This document shows positions 24,561 through 36,300 of a stretch of 64,000 nucleotides of DNA, piece by piece. Location of the stretch: contig NC_034015.1 in the NCBI RefSeq assembly GCF_000346465.2, forward strand, positions 2,524,658-2,588,657. The letters run 5' to 3'. A program made the translations under genes and the position numbers. This DNA comes from Prunus persica (taxonomy: Eukaryota > Streptophyta > Magnoliopsida > Rosales > Rosaceae). The notes below the pieces were generated by a model, which saw only the letters and a list, made by a program, of their open reading frames with translations, was not told the DNA's origin and did no database searches. Positions within the stretch are counted from its first letter, which is position 1; each line of letters opens with the position of its first letter.

Positions 24561-25088
24561 TTGAAGCAACCTGATGTTACACTTACCCTTATGACAAGAC
24601 CAGCAGATACTGAAGACACGTACAACCGTGAAGAGTTGTTTCATGTGAATATTCAGGTGAAGCAAAGTGTTGTACAAGCTATTATTGACCCTGGAAGTCA
24701 GAAAAACTTGATTTCAGAGCCTTTAGTAAGAAAAATGGGTTTAAACACCACACCACATCCTAAGCCGTACCCGCTAGGATGGATTTAGAATGACGTTGAC
24801 TTACAGATCACGAACCAATGTACCTTCAAATTTGCTATCACCAATCGATATATCGATGAGGTGACATGTGAGGTGGTTCCTTTGGATGTTTGCCAAGTCA
24901 TATTAGGCAGTCCATATTTATGGGACCGAGATGTCATTCACTATCGGAGGCTTCGCAAGTATCGACTTGTGAAAAATGGGAAGGAGTTTCACATCAACGC
25001 TTGCAAGCCTCAAGCTACAAATCATTTGCTTACATATAATTTGCTGATAGCTAACCAAGCCAAGAGGTTAGTCAATTCATGTGGGTGA
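24561..25088 (+). pseudogene. Aspartic protease region of the inner element
   Basis: The catalytic-type motif AIIDPGSQKNLIS (about 24679-24717) has DPG in place of the usual D-S/T-G, so the protease would be weak or inactive. The second half with VCQVILGSPYLWDRDV (about 24888-24935) is the conserved C-terminal part of the retroviral-type protease fold. A stop at 24786 separates the halves and another lies at 25086. Confidence 0.75.
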
Positions 25089-25094
25089 TTAGTT

Positions 25095-27671
25095 TTGTTG
25101 ATGATTCGACCGCAAGATCAAAGTTCTGGAGCTATAACATTGTCTACATTATCGAAGCAAATTCAAGGACTTCTTGAACAAGAAGTCATCAAACCTAGCT
25201 GCTCACCATGTGGTTCGCCAGTGTTACTTGTGCCTAAGAAAGACGGAGACTGGCATATGTGTGTTGATTATAGGGCACTCAACAAAATAACCATCAAGAA
25301 TCGGTATCCATTGCCAAGGATTGATGACCTACTAGATCAACTACATGGTGCACGCTACTTCACTAAGCTTGATCTCAAATCTGGTTATCACCAAGTCCGC
25401 ATCCATGAAGAAGATACTTGGAAGACTACATTCAAAACAAAGCAGGGGTTGTTCGAGTGGTTAGTCATGCCATTCGGATTATGCAATGCTCCAGCTACTT
25501 TCATGCGATTGATGAATGAGGTACTCCGTCCTTTCATTGACGACTTCGTCATTGTATACTTGGATGACATATTGATATTCAGTGTCACATGGAAAGACCA
25601 TCTTCATCATATTGCTCAAGTTTTAGAGGTTCTACGAACAAATCAGTTACAGTTAAATGGTAAGAAGTGTGAATTTGGGAAACAACACCTTGTATACCTA
25701 GGATTCATTGTTGGTACAGGAGAACTGAAAGTGGACCCAGAGAAAGTGCAGGTGATTTCTCAATGGCCTACGCCCCATAGAGTGACTGAAGTTCGGAGCT
25801 TTATAGGTGCATGTCAATATTTGCGAAAGTTTATTTGACACTTTTCACAAATTGCAGCACCCTTATATTCACTTAGAAAGGCCAATCAAAAGTTTGAATG
25901 GTCGAGAAACCATGAAGAATCTTTCCAATTGTTGAAACGAAAGATTACAGAGGCCCCAGTACTAGCATTACCGAATCTGCAGAAACCATTTGAAGTAGAA
26001 GCAGATGCATCAAACTATGCCATGGGAGCCATATTATTTCAGGATGGGAAACTAGTTACATACCATTTTGAGATGTTTAGTGGACCGGTATTGAATTATC
26101 CGACTTATGACAAGGAGTTGTATGCAATGCATCAAGCAGTGAAACATTAGAGAGCTTACTTGTTGGGAAAAGAGGTTGTAGTTCACTCAGATCATAAACC
26201 TCTTCAGTTTTTAACTATACAGTCTAAGTTGCAGCAAGCTCGCCATATGAAATGGATGTCTTACCTACAACAATTCAATATTGTGATAAAGTACAAGAAA
26301 GAAGCAACTAACAAGTTGGCATATATGTTATCTAGACCACCTACACCAGTTAGTTCTGCATTGCTGGTGGCTATGCAAATCCAACCCATTGTTCCTTCTG
26401 AATATCCCAAAGGGTATGACACAGATACTAATTTTAACTCAGCATATGCCAAGCTACAACAAGGAAATACTAGTGAGTTCCAATTGAAGGATGGACTAAT
26501 GTACAAGAGAACACAATTGTGCATTCCAGAAGATGGTAACAGATTGCAGTGGATTCGTGAGGCTCATACTTCCAAAGTAGTAGGGCATTTTGGAGTTGAG
26601 AAAACTTTATTGAATCTTCGTCGCTATGTGTATTGGCCAAAGATGCATCTCAATGTTTCACGATACATTTGAGGTTGTGTTCTATGCAACACATCAAAGC
26701 CTTCCAACAGAAAGTTAGGACTGTATCTTCCATTACTAGTACCTAGCCGACCTTGGGAGAGTATCTCGATGGATCTCTTAGGTGGATTGCCTAAAACTAA
26801 GTCTAGAAATGACTACTTGTTTGTGATGGTAGATCGTTTCAGTAAGATGGTGATTCTCATTCCATACAAGAAAACCGTTACTGGAGAAGGAGTTGCTAAG
26901 TTATTTTTCCAACATGTTTGGAAGCATTTTGGCTTACCTACATTGATTATTTCTGATAGAGACAGTCGATTCTTAGGCCATTTCTGGAGGTCATTATGGG
27001 GAATGATGGATACCAAATTGAAAAGAAGTACTACATTTCATCCATAGACAGATGGGCAAATGGAGGTCGTAAACCGGACTATGGTACACTTGTTAAGGGG
27101 TTACAATTCCAAGCATCCAAAGACTTGGGATGGAAGTCTCCGTTACTTACAGTTTGCTTTCAACCGAGCACTTTATGGCTCCATACTCAAATCTCCATTT
27201 GAGGTTTGTTTGGGTTATTTACCCCAAAGTTCTTTTGATTTAGCATTCACTATGAGTGACCAACCATTAAGTGGGAAAGAAGAAGAAGAATATATTCGAG
27301 CACAAAAATTTCTCGAACGAGTCAGAAAGATTCATACTGAAGTAGAGGCACAATTGAAACATTCTCAGCAACTGTATAAAGCTCGCCACGATAACCATCG
27401 TGTGCCATGTAACTTCAAAGAAGGTGACCTAGTATGGTTACACCTTGGAAAGGAGCGGCTAACTAGTGAAGGCAAGAAACTGAAGCCTATTCGTTATGGA
27501 CCGTTCAAGATCATCAAACAAATTGGTGATAATGCCTTTCAACTTGAATTACCACCATACATGCATATGTACTCGGTCATCAATACCGAGAATCTTAAAC
27601 TTTTTGAGCCATCTCTACTTGATGATGATCCTGAAGAAGACACTCGTCTTCCATCAATTGATGACTTGTGA
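25095..27671 (+). pseudogene. Reverse transcriptase, RNase H and integrase of the inner element
   Basis: RT: PCGSPVLLVPKKDGDWHMCV, FTKLDLKSGYHQVRI and the catalytic YLDD (25557-25568). RNase H: ADASNYAMGAILFQ, YDKELYAMHQAVKH and HSDHKPLQ with acidic residues in place. Integrase: HHCC finger (His residues near 26565 and 26586, Cys in GCVLC near 26675), then the DDE core with Asp in MDLLGG, Asp in SDRDSRF and Glu in MEVVNRT; the residue before that Glu is Met. Stops at about 25838, 26150, 26672 and 27047 break it. The frame beyond the stop at 27669-27671 stays coding-like to about 27848. Confidence 0.9.
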
Positions 27672-27881
27672 ATTGAACGAGAAGATCCTTTGCAGGAGGA
27701 TTGTCTATTGGAACAGAAGGTTCGTGAGACTCGACATGGAAAGTATGAGTATTTCCGTATTGGTAGAAAAGGTCAACTTCCTAGCAAGTCGAAATGGTAT
27801 ATTCGGGACAAGGCAATAATAGAGTTTCCTCATCTCAATTTAGCTTAACCAGGAGCTCAAGCATCTTAAATGGGGCAGCCA

Positions 27882-28274
27882 TGATCCAGGAGGATCTACC
27901 AACAAAAATAAACATAATATAATATAATTATAATTAATTATATTATATTATATTATATTATTAAATTATTTAAAACCATAAAAACTAATGGTTTATAACG
28001 AATTGTTATAAACCATAAAAAGTTAATGGTTTCAAAATGAGTAAGATTTTAGGCCATTCATTTTTTATTTTTAGTTTAGTTAATTTTAGCAACCAAACCT
28101 TGTATAAATATGTAAGTTATTCATTGAAATGAATCAAGCAATTCTGAAAGCAGAACTCAAAGCAGTTCCTTAGCTTCTTCCTTTTGTTTCTCTAATTGTC
28201 TTAAAATTTCTCTTGTTCCGTTATTCCTATAAACTAGGAATTCATAGTTCTATCGACTAGAAGTTTTGGATACA
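27882..28274 (+). repeat. 3' LTR of the inner element, about 393 bp
   Basis: It is nearly the same as the 5' LTR but lacks a short segment after GGCCATTCATTTTTTAT and differs by a few bases. The end, TTTTGGATACA, has one base more than the 5' copy (GGATCA). High LTR similarity implies a fairly young insertion. Confidence 0.85.
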
Positions 28275-28860
28275 CATGCAGGCAACAAGCATTGAGTCAA
28301 CTTGCAACATTGAGTCAGCTCCGCACTTAACTGTTCTTGGCTTTGCAGACGAGTCGTGATTATTGGAAAAATGTATAGTCCTCTCAGTTTGATCCCAGGA
28401 TCGGCACAGGCGACCTAAATCCTGCTTCTCAACAACCTCCTTACAGGGTAGATCATGGGTTTTGGGCATTTCGAGTGGAGACCTAAGCAGAATATCCCGA
28501 ACCTCCTACATGCCATTAACCTTCTTGTTGTTCGGGCTGACGAGGCGCTTGATCCTGGCATATGAAGAAGAAGAAACTCTCATAGGGACATTCTCAGCAG
28601 ATGAGACTCCCTTAAGGAAGACTTGCTCGTGGCAGAATGAGGAAGCTTGGTCGAGGACTTCTCTCGCTCAGCAGGCAAATCATCTAGGTCTAAAACATGC
28701 ATCTCCCATCTTTCAACATCTTCAGCTGGGGGCAGACCACCAGCCTCCTCCATTCAGGAGCCCAAGTTACAAAAAGAAGCCCAGTTGCAGCTGGATAGCC
28801 CAACAATTAATCCACACCTCCTCCATGCCACCACGTGCAATGCAGAAGCTGGGGGGCATT
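28275..28860 (+). mobile_element. 3' non-coding part of the outer element up to its polypurine tract
   Basis: No conserved domain was recognised. An open frame runs from 28462 to 28890 but has no family likeness and overlaps the LTR. The stretch ends with AGCTGGGGGGCATT before the LTR at 28861. Confidence 0.5.
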
Positions 28861-29499
28861 TGTGGGAACCGAATTAAACCAAAACCCTAGGTCAAATAAT
28901 ACCTTCCATTTGGGGATTATTTGACCTAATTGGGAATTACTCAACCTAATTGGGAGTCACTCAATTTAATTGGGAGTTACCCAATTAAATTGAGAATTAC
29001 CTAATTAAATTGAGAATTAATTTTATTCCTACCACAATTCCCAATTAAATGAGGAGTTACTTAATTAAATTGAGAATTGATTTGATTCCTACCACAATTA
29101 GGGATTTGACTTATCCTAATTAATCAAATCAATTCCAAATCAGGGAGGAATAATTCCTTTCCATCTACGAAATTATTCCTCTAAAACCCTAGCCTCCGAG
29201 ACCACTATAAAAAGATGGCCACACGCAAGGGTTGAGGTACGTCTAAATTCCTACTGAAACTCTGCAGAAATTGTTCTTCACAAATCCTAGCCGCCATATT
29301 CTTTCTCTCCCTCACACAAGGCTCCGACCACCTGGTTTTCCTTGAAACACCCAATCTAACTTAGGCATCGGAGGGCCTTTGGCCAACACCCCCCGAGTGT
29401 GGTCCTTTTACTCCGATTTGTTTTGCAGGTAGAAAGAGAAGTGAAGAAGGCGAAGGAATCTTAAGCGAATATTCTTGTGGGACGAAAATCGCTCCCACA
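28861..29499 (+). repeat. 3' LTR of the outer element, 639 bp
   Basis: It begins TGTGGGAACC and ends CGCTCCCACA, followed by the target duplicate GTTAC. It is collinear with 19788-20519 apart from the missing CCGGCC repeat block and some small indels. Confidence 0.9.
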
Positions 29500-29600
29500 G
29501 TTACCAAGATAGCATAAGGTGGCAAAGAATTAGGTTGTTTGTTGCTATCTGATGTGGCATAAGATAATCACTAATATTGTTGCCATTTCATATTTGACAG

Positions 29601-29929
29601 CCATCACTGATCTAGATTGCAGAGGAAAGCCAATCGAGAATGTGATATTCTTCCATGGGTTTCTTTATTCTTCCTCATTTTGGATAGAAACAGTGTTTCC
29701 AAATCTTTCTGAACGTGTGAACCGTAATTATAGGTTGTTTGGTATCGACCTCTTGGGAATTGGAAGAAGCCCAAAGCCAAGAGACTATATGTATACTTTG
29801 AAGGATCATTTGGAAATGATTGAGAAGTCTATGATCGGTCCATTTCAGTTGGATTCTTTCCACTTTGCACACTCCATGGGTTGTTTAATAGCAATTGCAT
29901 TAGCTGCTAAGCACTCAAAATTAATATGT
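29601..29929 (+). pseudogene. BODYGUARD-like gene, broken copy: truncated exon 2
   Basis: After the TTTGACAG acceptor the frame (ITDLDCRGKPIENVIFFHGF ...) is collinear with exon 2 of the intact gene, through the nucleophile motif AHSMG. Differences include one lost codon just before that motif, HGFLYSSSFWIE for HGFLSSSSFWTE and LLGIGRSP for LLGFGRSP. Similarity stops abruptly at about 29929 (…SKLI), before the VAP end of exon 2. From there the DNA encodes an unrelated FAR1-type fragment, so the donor site and the exons with catalytic Asp and His are missing. Confidence 0.9.
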
Positions 29930-29934
29930 TTTTG

Positions 29935-30520
29935 AATCAATTGAAGAAGGTCATGAAAGGGTTTACAAAATCCATTTGTACTCCATAACTTAAAATATTT
30001 CTTGTTCGTGTAAGTTACTTGAAACCAAGGGATTGCTATGTCGTCATGCTCTGAAAGTGTTATACTCCAAAAATATCACAAGTATACCAAGTTAATACAT
30101 ATTGAAGACATGGACTAAATGGGCCAAGAAAGGAATTGTGGCGAATAGTGACTCATGTGAATCTTATAATAAGAAGGTGAGATCTACCCAATCATTGGGC
30201 TTGAGTGAGTTGTTAATATAGCATCATTATCTGATTCAGGAACAAGGCTTGTCAAACAAAAGTTGGCAGAGGTTATGATGTTACTTGAAAGTGATATGAA
30301 AATTACTAGATCAAAGGAAAATTTGAATAGCATTGGTGACCAAACTCTTCATGATGTGCTCATTGCTAAGCCACCTGTTTTGAATCCCCCCCACCATAAG
30401 GGCTAAAGGCATAACAAATGCTAGGATAAAAAGTCAATTGGAGAAGAAAAGAAAAAAAGAAAAAAAGAAAGACGCAAGAGTTGGAAATTCCTCTCGAACT
30501 TGAAGGCCTACCACCATGGC
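29935..30520 (+). pseudogene. FAR1/FHY3-related (FRS) C-terminal fragment with SWIM zinc finger
   Basis: The frame reads EEGHERVYKIHL, then after a stop SCSCKLLETKGLLCRHALKV (30000-30059), a CxC...CxH SWIM finger, then RYILK-type and WTKWAKKGIVANSDSCE (about 30110-30165). Further on is an NPPHVRTKG-like segment read as IPPTIRAKGITNARIKSQLE with a Lys-rich tail (about 30385-30470). FAR1-related proteins derive from Mutator transposases. Stops near 29988, 30095 and 30220 and the missing N-terminus make it a relic. AG-flanked coding-like pieces at about 30636-30710 and 30784-30870 may be its last exons. Confidence 0.75.
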
Positions 30521-30870
30521 TACTAGTAAGAATTATTTTCTTTAAGTTGTTTTTAACTAGATTGATATTAATTAGGTTTCAACTATTTTTTCTAGTATTT
30601 AATTTCATGTGCTAATAATTTTTTTTTTTTTGTAGGTCAATCTAAGCAAGAAACCAACAGTGTTCCGCCTCATTCAACTCATTATAATCCATCATTGCAT
30701 CACTTTGGTGTACTTATTCTTACACTTCATTATTTTGATGGTTAATTTTAATGTTTATCTCCTAATGTTATATGTATTTTTAGGATATTCCAAGCCATAC
30801 TTTTAGACATCCGAATTTTCAATTTACAACCATGCTTCAAGGAATTGATCAAATGCCTTACTTGAGTCAA

Positions 30871-32153
30871 GTATATGAATTTAATATATACTCATAGGAT
30901 AAAGAAATCAGATATTTCTCACTTGAGATTATTTTATGATGCATTAGGATTCATCTACAACTTTGAATGCAAATTTCACATTTGGACAATCAACTCATTT
31001 AAATCAGGTTTGACTCATGGTATAAAATTTACTTTTAATTGTGTTAATTTCCATATTGATTCATGGATTAAGTTGTGATGCAGAATGTGTATTTCAATAG
31101 TTTGAACCAATTGCGTCGGTGGTAAGATTGATAAGGGTTGGTTGATGTCTTTTTATGGGTTTGAAATCTATCTCAAGGTTATGACAATAGGTACATAGAT
31201 ATTGTAGCTATGCTTTGTATTAGTTTTCTAATTTTTGTTTGGACATCTTATTTGAACAGGTGTAATGTGCCCATTTTGATGTATAAAGACCAACATATTT
31301 TGCAAAAGAAGAACAACATAATCTTTAGTTTGGCAAAATTACATTTTTGTAGATGTGACGTAGTGTTCTCTTTTTCTTTTTGTTATGTTATTTGGCCGAG
31401 GTTACACTTTTGTACAAGAGAATAATTCCTTTTCCTTTTTGTTGCACTATTTGGCCAAAAGACTACTTTTATACATGAGATTAAGTTTGTGCTCTTCCTT
31501 GATATGTTATTTGAAGAAGGATTAGTCAATTATAAATCCATTCATGCAAGTTACCCCTGTTACACTTATCAAAGAAATTTAACATATTTCTTCTTTGAGT
31601 TATTGATATCAGGCAAAAAAAAAAAAAAAAATTCTTCTTTGAGTTATTAATATCAGAAACAAAATTGTACAGCAAACTAAATTTTATTAGCATTACTTCA
31701 TTATTTTATTTTATTTTATTTTTAAAGTCATTAGTTTGTAGCAATAAAATAAACCACTTCGTTAAAAAAAATAAAAAATCTATGGATAGAAGAGAGGAAG
31801 GGGAGGGATTGAACAGAGACAGGAACGATTTCGAACAAATGGAAGGTTTTTGCATAAGAGACTCAAGAGGAATGGCAAAAAAAGAAAAGAATGTAAAACA
31901 TTAACTGAGTTTGGGAAAGAAAAAAAAATTAATTAGTTAGTAAAAGGGCTGGTTAGTAAAATTAATTGTAGATATGGTATGATAGAGAAATTTTACGTTT
32001 TGGTTGCTTTTATTGATTAAAATATATTATTAAAAGCTTTTAAAAAAGATTGGCATGTGGCAGTATCTTACTGGCTTGGATAATGAGGTGAAAAACTGAC
32101 CTGGCATCCCCGTGCCAGGAAAGTTTTCCTCCAATTTTAGAGGCTTTGACCAT
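30871..32153. other. AT-rich stretch without a recognised gene
   Basis: No conserved reading frame was seen. A degenerate repeat of about 60 bp (TATTTGGCC ... TTTTGTA) occurs three times at about 31320-31510. The phrase TTCTTTGAGTTATT(G/A)ATATCAG is duplicated around a poly-A run (31591-31660). Confidence 0.6.
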
Positions 32154-32183
32154 CTGTGGTGCATCGGCTGTACCAGTACAGCC
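32154..32183 (+). repeat. Left terminal inverted repeat (30 bp)
   Basis: It matches the inverted copy at 41787-41816 with one mismatch. From 32163 it also forms its own palindrome, ATCGGCTGTA-CCAG-TACAGCCGAT, so each end could fold as a hairpin. Confidence 0.85.
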
Positions 32184-33177
32184 GATCACGTGAGGGGTTT
32201 TAAAAAACATAGGAAACCTGCTGACCTGGTCAACAGGTAAAGGTTTGGACGCGCTGCTCCTAATACAATTTCGCATGCACTTAGTCTTCTTCCTCAAAGT
32301 GGAGGGGCTTCAACTTGAAACTGATAATCTTCATTACATCAAAGTCATCTTCTTCAACTCCTCTTCTGTAGAAAGTTTCTTCCTTGTCTCTGCAACCTCT
32401 CTCTCTTCTTTGTCATCATTGTAGAAAACCCCGTATTCTAGGGTTTGGATTTTGAGGAAATTTTTTGGGTTAGCATTTTGGGTTGATAATAGGAATTGGA
32501 ATTCAGTTTTTCCAGTCGCTGGTAGGTTGTTGGCACTCCTCTCATCTGCAATCGAGCCCTTGTGAAAGCATTTGGTATTAGTTCCTTGTGAAGGTAAGTT
32601 AACACTATGTTTTATGTTATTGTTAATTGAATTTCTGTGGTGATGAATTGGGGCAAGAGGGGAAGTAGGTTTCTCACATTCATGAGATGAAGTGGGTTTC
32701 TCAGTCTGAAAGTGTTGTGAGGTGAAGTGGGTATCTCACATTCATGGTTGTTCTGTTCATGCAATTGCATATCTCTATATGCAATTACTAATCACCTGTA
32801 TGCAAATCCAAGTAACTAAATGCAATTACAGTATATAGTTTTGTTTTGAAATTATGCACGTGAGGTGATTTCGTGGTAGGTAGGTAGGTTTGACTGTGTA
32901 TTTGAATTTTTTGTATGGGGAGTAAAGTGTTCCGAAAGTGTAATGTTAGGATTGGTTAAGATTTGGATTGGGATTTGAAATGAGTCAGAATGTCGGCCCA
33001 ATATAGAAATGCATTGGTGGGTTGTGTGCATTATCTGTGCAATGTTATAATCGAGGGCTGATGCACTTGCAAGTAGTGTCGTGCAATTGCATATCAGTAC
33101 ATGCAATTACTAAGCAACTGTGTGCAAATCCTGGTCCCCGTATTTTTTGAATTAAGCAATGTGATGTTGTAGTGTTT

Positions 33178-33215
33178 ACTGGGTTTACGGGGTTTACGGG
33201 GTTTACGGGGTTTAG
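33178..33215 (+). repeat. Telomere-like short repeat (GGGGTTTAC)n
   Basis: Four near-identical units of GGGGTTTAC followed by GGGGTTTAGGG lie about 90 bp before the start codon of the Ulp1-type gene. It resembles degenerate plant telomere repeat (TTTAGGG) sequence, a motif also found in promoters of some plant genes. Confidence 0.7.
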
Positions 33216-33302
33216 GGTGTATTAGGCTTTGGATTAGTATTCAAATTCTCGGCGCTAGAGAGAATTGCATGATAGTGTTTTGTATTTGATTTGTGCAAGT
33301 TA

Positions 33303-36300
33303 TGGAAGCTCCAAAAAGGGGATCAGCAAAAGGAAAGCGCAAGGCCGAGAGTACTGTGCAACAAACAAGAGTTGGCCGAGATGCATTTTTTAATTTCATG
33401 TAAGTTACACGTACATCTACAAATTAGAAATGTGGTTGCTTAATATTATAATGGTTTTTTTTTATAAAAAATAAATGATTTACAAGAAAAAAGAACGACA
33501 TGAAATGGGGAAAGTGGCCAATGCAAAGTTGGACCATAAGGTGAGAGATGACAATGATTTGGTCAGTTTATTAATTATTTTATTAAGAAGGGTATATTCA
33601 TGAGAATTTTTTATTTCAGGTACAAGAAGAGATTAGTAATAAGTGGAGGAAATTGAACACTGCAGAGAAGGCAACATATGGTTCTGCCTTAGAAGGTTCA
33701 AGCGGGCAAGTAAACGACTCAGTGAATGAGATGAGTTGGATAACTAGATGCAGCCCGGACCGATTCCATCGTACGGTGGAAAAATTGTCAGAGGAGAAGC
33801 GGTTAGCAATTAAGGCTATTGGGTTCGGTAATGTGTCATCTTTGTCGTGCACTCGTTTACACCGCCAATTATGCCATTTTTTGATTCAAAAGTTCAATCC
33901 TGATATGTCTTCTATAGAACTGCACGGCAATGTGATTAGAATAAGTGCCGATGAGTTTGGGCGTGTTATGGGTCTTAAGAACACCGGCGAGGATGTTCAA
34001 CTCGACAGGCTGGTAGAAGATGAAAAGGTGAAACAATTAGTCAAGAGTTTCGGTGGAAATGGCAAAAGAGTATTAGTAAAGGGTTTAGCTGAACAATTGG
34101 AAAAGTGCGAAAATGCGAATGAGGACTTTAAAGTTCGATTTGTGATGTTTGCACTTGGCACTATACTTTGCCCCACATCTTCACCATCAGTGACCGGGAA
34201 ATATTTAACTTTCTTGACGATCCCAAGGAAGATAGAGACCAAGAACTGGGCCGACCATGGATTCAACTTCTTATGTGAAGGTGTTAGGTCGTTCAAAGCG
34301 AAGAAAGTTGCATATGTAAATGGGTCATTGCTTTTTCTGCAACTATTGTATTTCGATTCAATTTTCCATGGTGGAGTATATGTTGATAAGTCTTTGGATC
34401 CCATTATGTCTTGGGACAATAACTCAGTGTGGAAAATGATTAGATGGGTTATCAAGCAAGGTGGGTTTGATAGTCCTACCGTGCGGGTTGTTTCACAGCA
34501 CCGTCGAACAAATGAAGTGTCTGGAGTAAATGTTGAAAGAATAGTTCAACAAGTTTCTATCAATTTGGCTCCAGTAATACAGGCAGAGGTGAAGCGATCA
34601 ATTGAAGGACTTGCTTTGGGCCAGATAATACAGGCAGAGGTCCAGCGCTCAGTGTTGGAACTCACTAACAAGGTAATGAGTGAAGTGAGGTCCTTTATGA
34701 AAGACGCAAGACATGAAGATGTGAATCAAACTAAGGAGGACGGGCCACCGAAAATACGAGATGAAGGTGGTGAGAATGCTGTGAAGAAGAAGGTGAAGAA
34801 TCTAGGAAATTAAAGGAGAAAGGTCCAGTTCATGTAAACAATCCTTGGACGCCATTATCAGATGGACATACTTTCAGTGAACCTGAGGTATGATGAGCGA
34901 TTAGGAGTTTCAAGATCGAGTTTTTTGTTATCTTTTACGTTTATTCAGTACGCATTTATTTACATAGTTGTAAAATACTGAAATTTTTTTTTTCCAAACT
35001 GTAATATTTGGATTCCCTTTTCCACAGTTGAAATTTGGCGTGGAAAAGAGGAAGTTCACAAAATTGGCCCGTGGTGATCAAAGTCGAACTCAAACACGTC
35101 GAACGGCTGAAAGGCGTCCAGGGCTTCATTGTAGAGAGCCATGGGTTGACCCGTCAAATGCAAAAGGAAAGGCTGTGCAAAAGACGGCGTCTAAGATTAA
35201 AATTGGGCCTTTCAAATTAAAACCCGAGGACTTACAAGACTCCGATTTTGAATTATTCAGTTATATTTTTAGGTCTAACAACTTCTCAAGGTAACTACTT
35301 ACATACAAATGTTGAATTATGAAATTGACCAAATTCCTTATATCTTGTCCCGTACGTGAATTTAATTATAACAATTGCTTTCTTCTTTCGTTTTAGTGAG
35401 GAAGTTATAATTGAAATAGAAAACGAACATCATGTCACGAGAGATGAGTTCATGTGCCTGAGGCCCGAAATGTGGATTAATGATAGAGTACTGAACGCGC
35501 AAGTCTATTATCTACAAGAAAAGGGGTCAGGGAATTGGTACTTCCACACATATATGTCGGTAAGCATTCATATTTTTCAAACTATTATAGTTTGCGATTT
35601 AGTAAATGAATTTACGCTTACAGTATATGTGAATGTAGGACCAAGTCAATAATACAAATGATGGGAAACTTTTTGAATTGGGTGTCAAACTTAGAAGGGA
35701 AATCTCAAAACGGTTCACCGTAGGCCTTACGAAGTGCGAGAAGGTATCGATTTAAGTTATTTTTTACAATATCTTTAGTGCACTTTTGTATACGCATGTT
35801 TTTCTAAGGAAGTCATTGTGCTCCTAGATTTTCATTCCCGTTTTGGATCGAATTGGGAGTCATTGGTATTTGCTAGTGGTGCTTATGGGTGATAAAAAGG
35901 TTGAACTATGGGATAGTCTCCCCGGTGCTAAATACAACGCATCTCGTTATCAATTAGCGGAACGAATTGTAAGTTTAATTTACCTATTTTTGGTTTGTAT
36001 TTTTATTCTCCTAACATCCCGACTATGAATTGATTTGAATTGATTGTGGTGTAGATGAAAGTGTTGGACTACATTTATAAAGATGAGATTGTCAAACAAT
36101 TTGACAAAGGATGGCAGTTTGCAAAATTCAACATTGTGCGAACTGACAAGGCCCGCAGACAACTAAATGGATGCGATTGTGGTATCTTCGTCATGAATTG
36201 GCTAGAAGATATAGAATGCACATCACACGGTTCCAATAAAGTGAGTCGGCATAAATTTCGTTTCATACTTTTGTCTTCCATGTCAGATATTTTTTTTAAT

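Larger units (their letters stand above)
23000..28274 (+). mobile_element. Inner Ty3/gypsy LTR element with all domains, nested in the outer one
   Basis: LTRs start TGATCCAGGAGGATC at 23000 and 27882. The 5' LTR is followed by the Met-tRNA primer site TGGTATCAGAGCA (23408-23420); AAATGGGGCAGCC (about 27868-27880) is the purine tract. Gag, protease, RT, RNase H and integrase follow in that order, the Ty3/gypsy order. I could not find a clean target duplication: CTTAC precedes the element but no match follows it. Several stops make the copy defective though recent-looking, as the LTRs are very similar. Confidence 0.9.
19788..29499 (+). mobile_element. Outer Ty3/gypsy (Tat-like) LTR element, internally deleted (TSD GTTAC)
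   Basis: Two LTRs with termini TGTGGGA...TCCCACA lie at 19788-20519 and 28861-29499, and GTTAC is duplicated at 19783-19787 and 29500-29504. Inside are gag remnants and then only the C-terminal tail of integrase; protease, RT and RNase H are missing. A second complete LTR element is inserted at 23000. The purine tract AGCTGGGGGGC (28848-28857) precedes the 3' LTR. The insertion lies in intron 1 of the duplicated BODYGUARD-like gene, in the same orientation. Confidence 0.9.

Noticed and set aside
28462..28890. 142-codon plus-strand frame before the outer 3' LTR
   Set aside because: It overlaps the LTR start, has no recognised motif and lies in the 3' non-coding part of a defective element.
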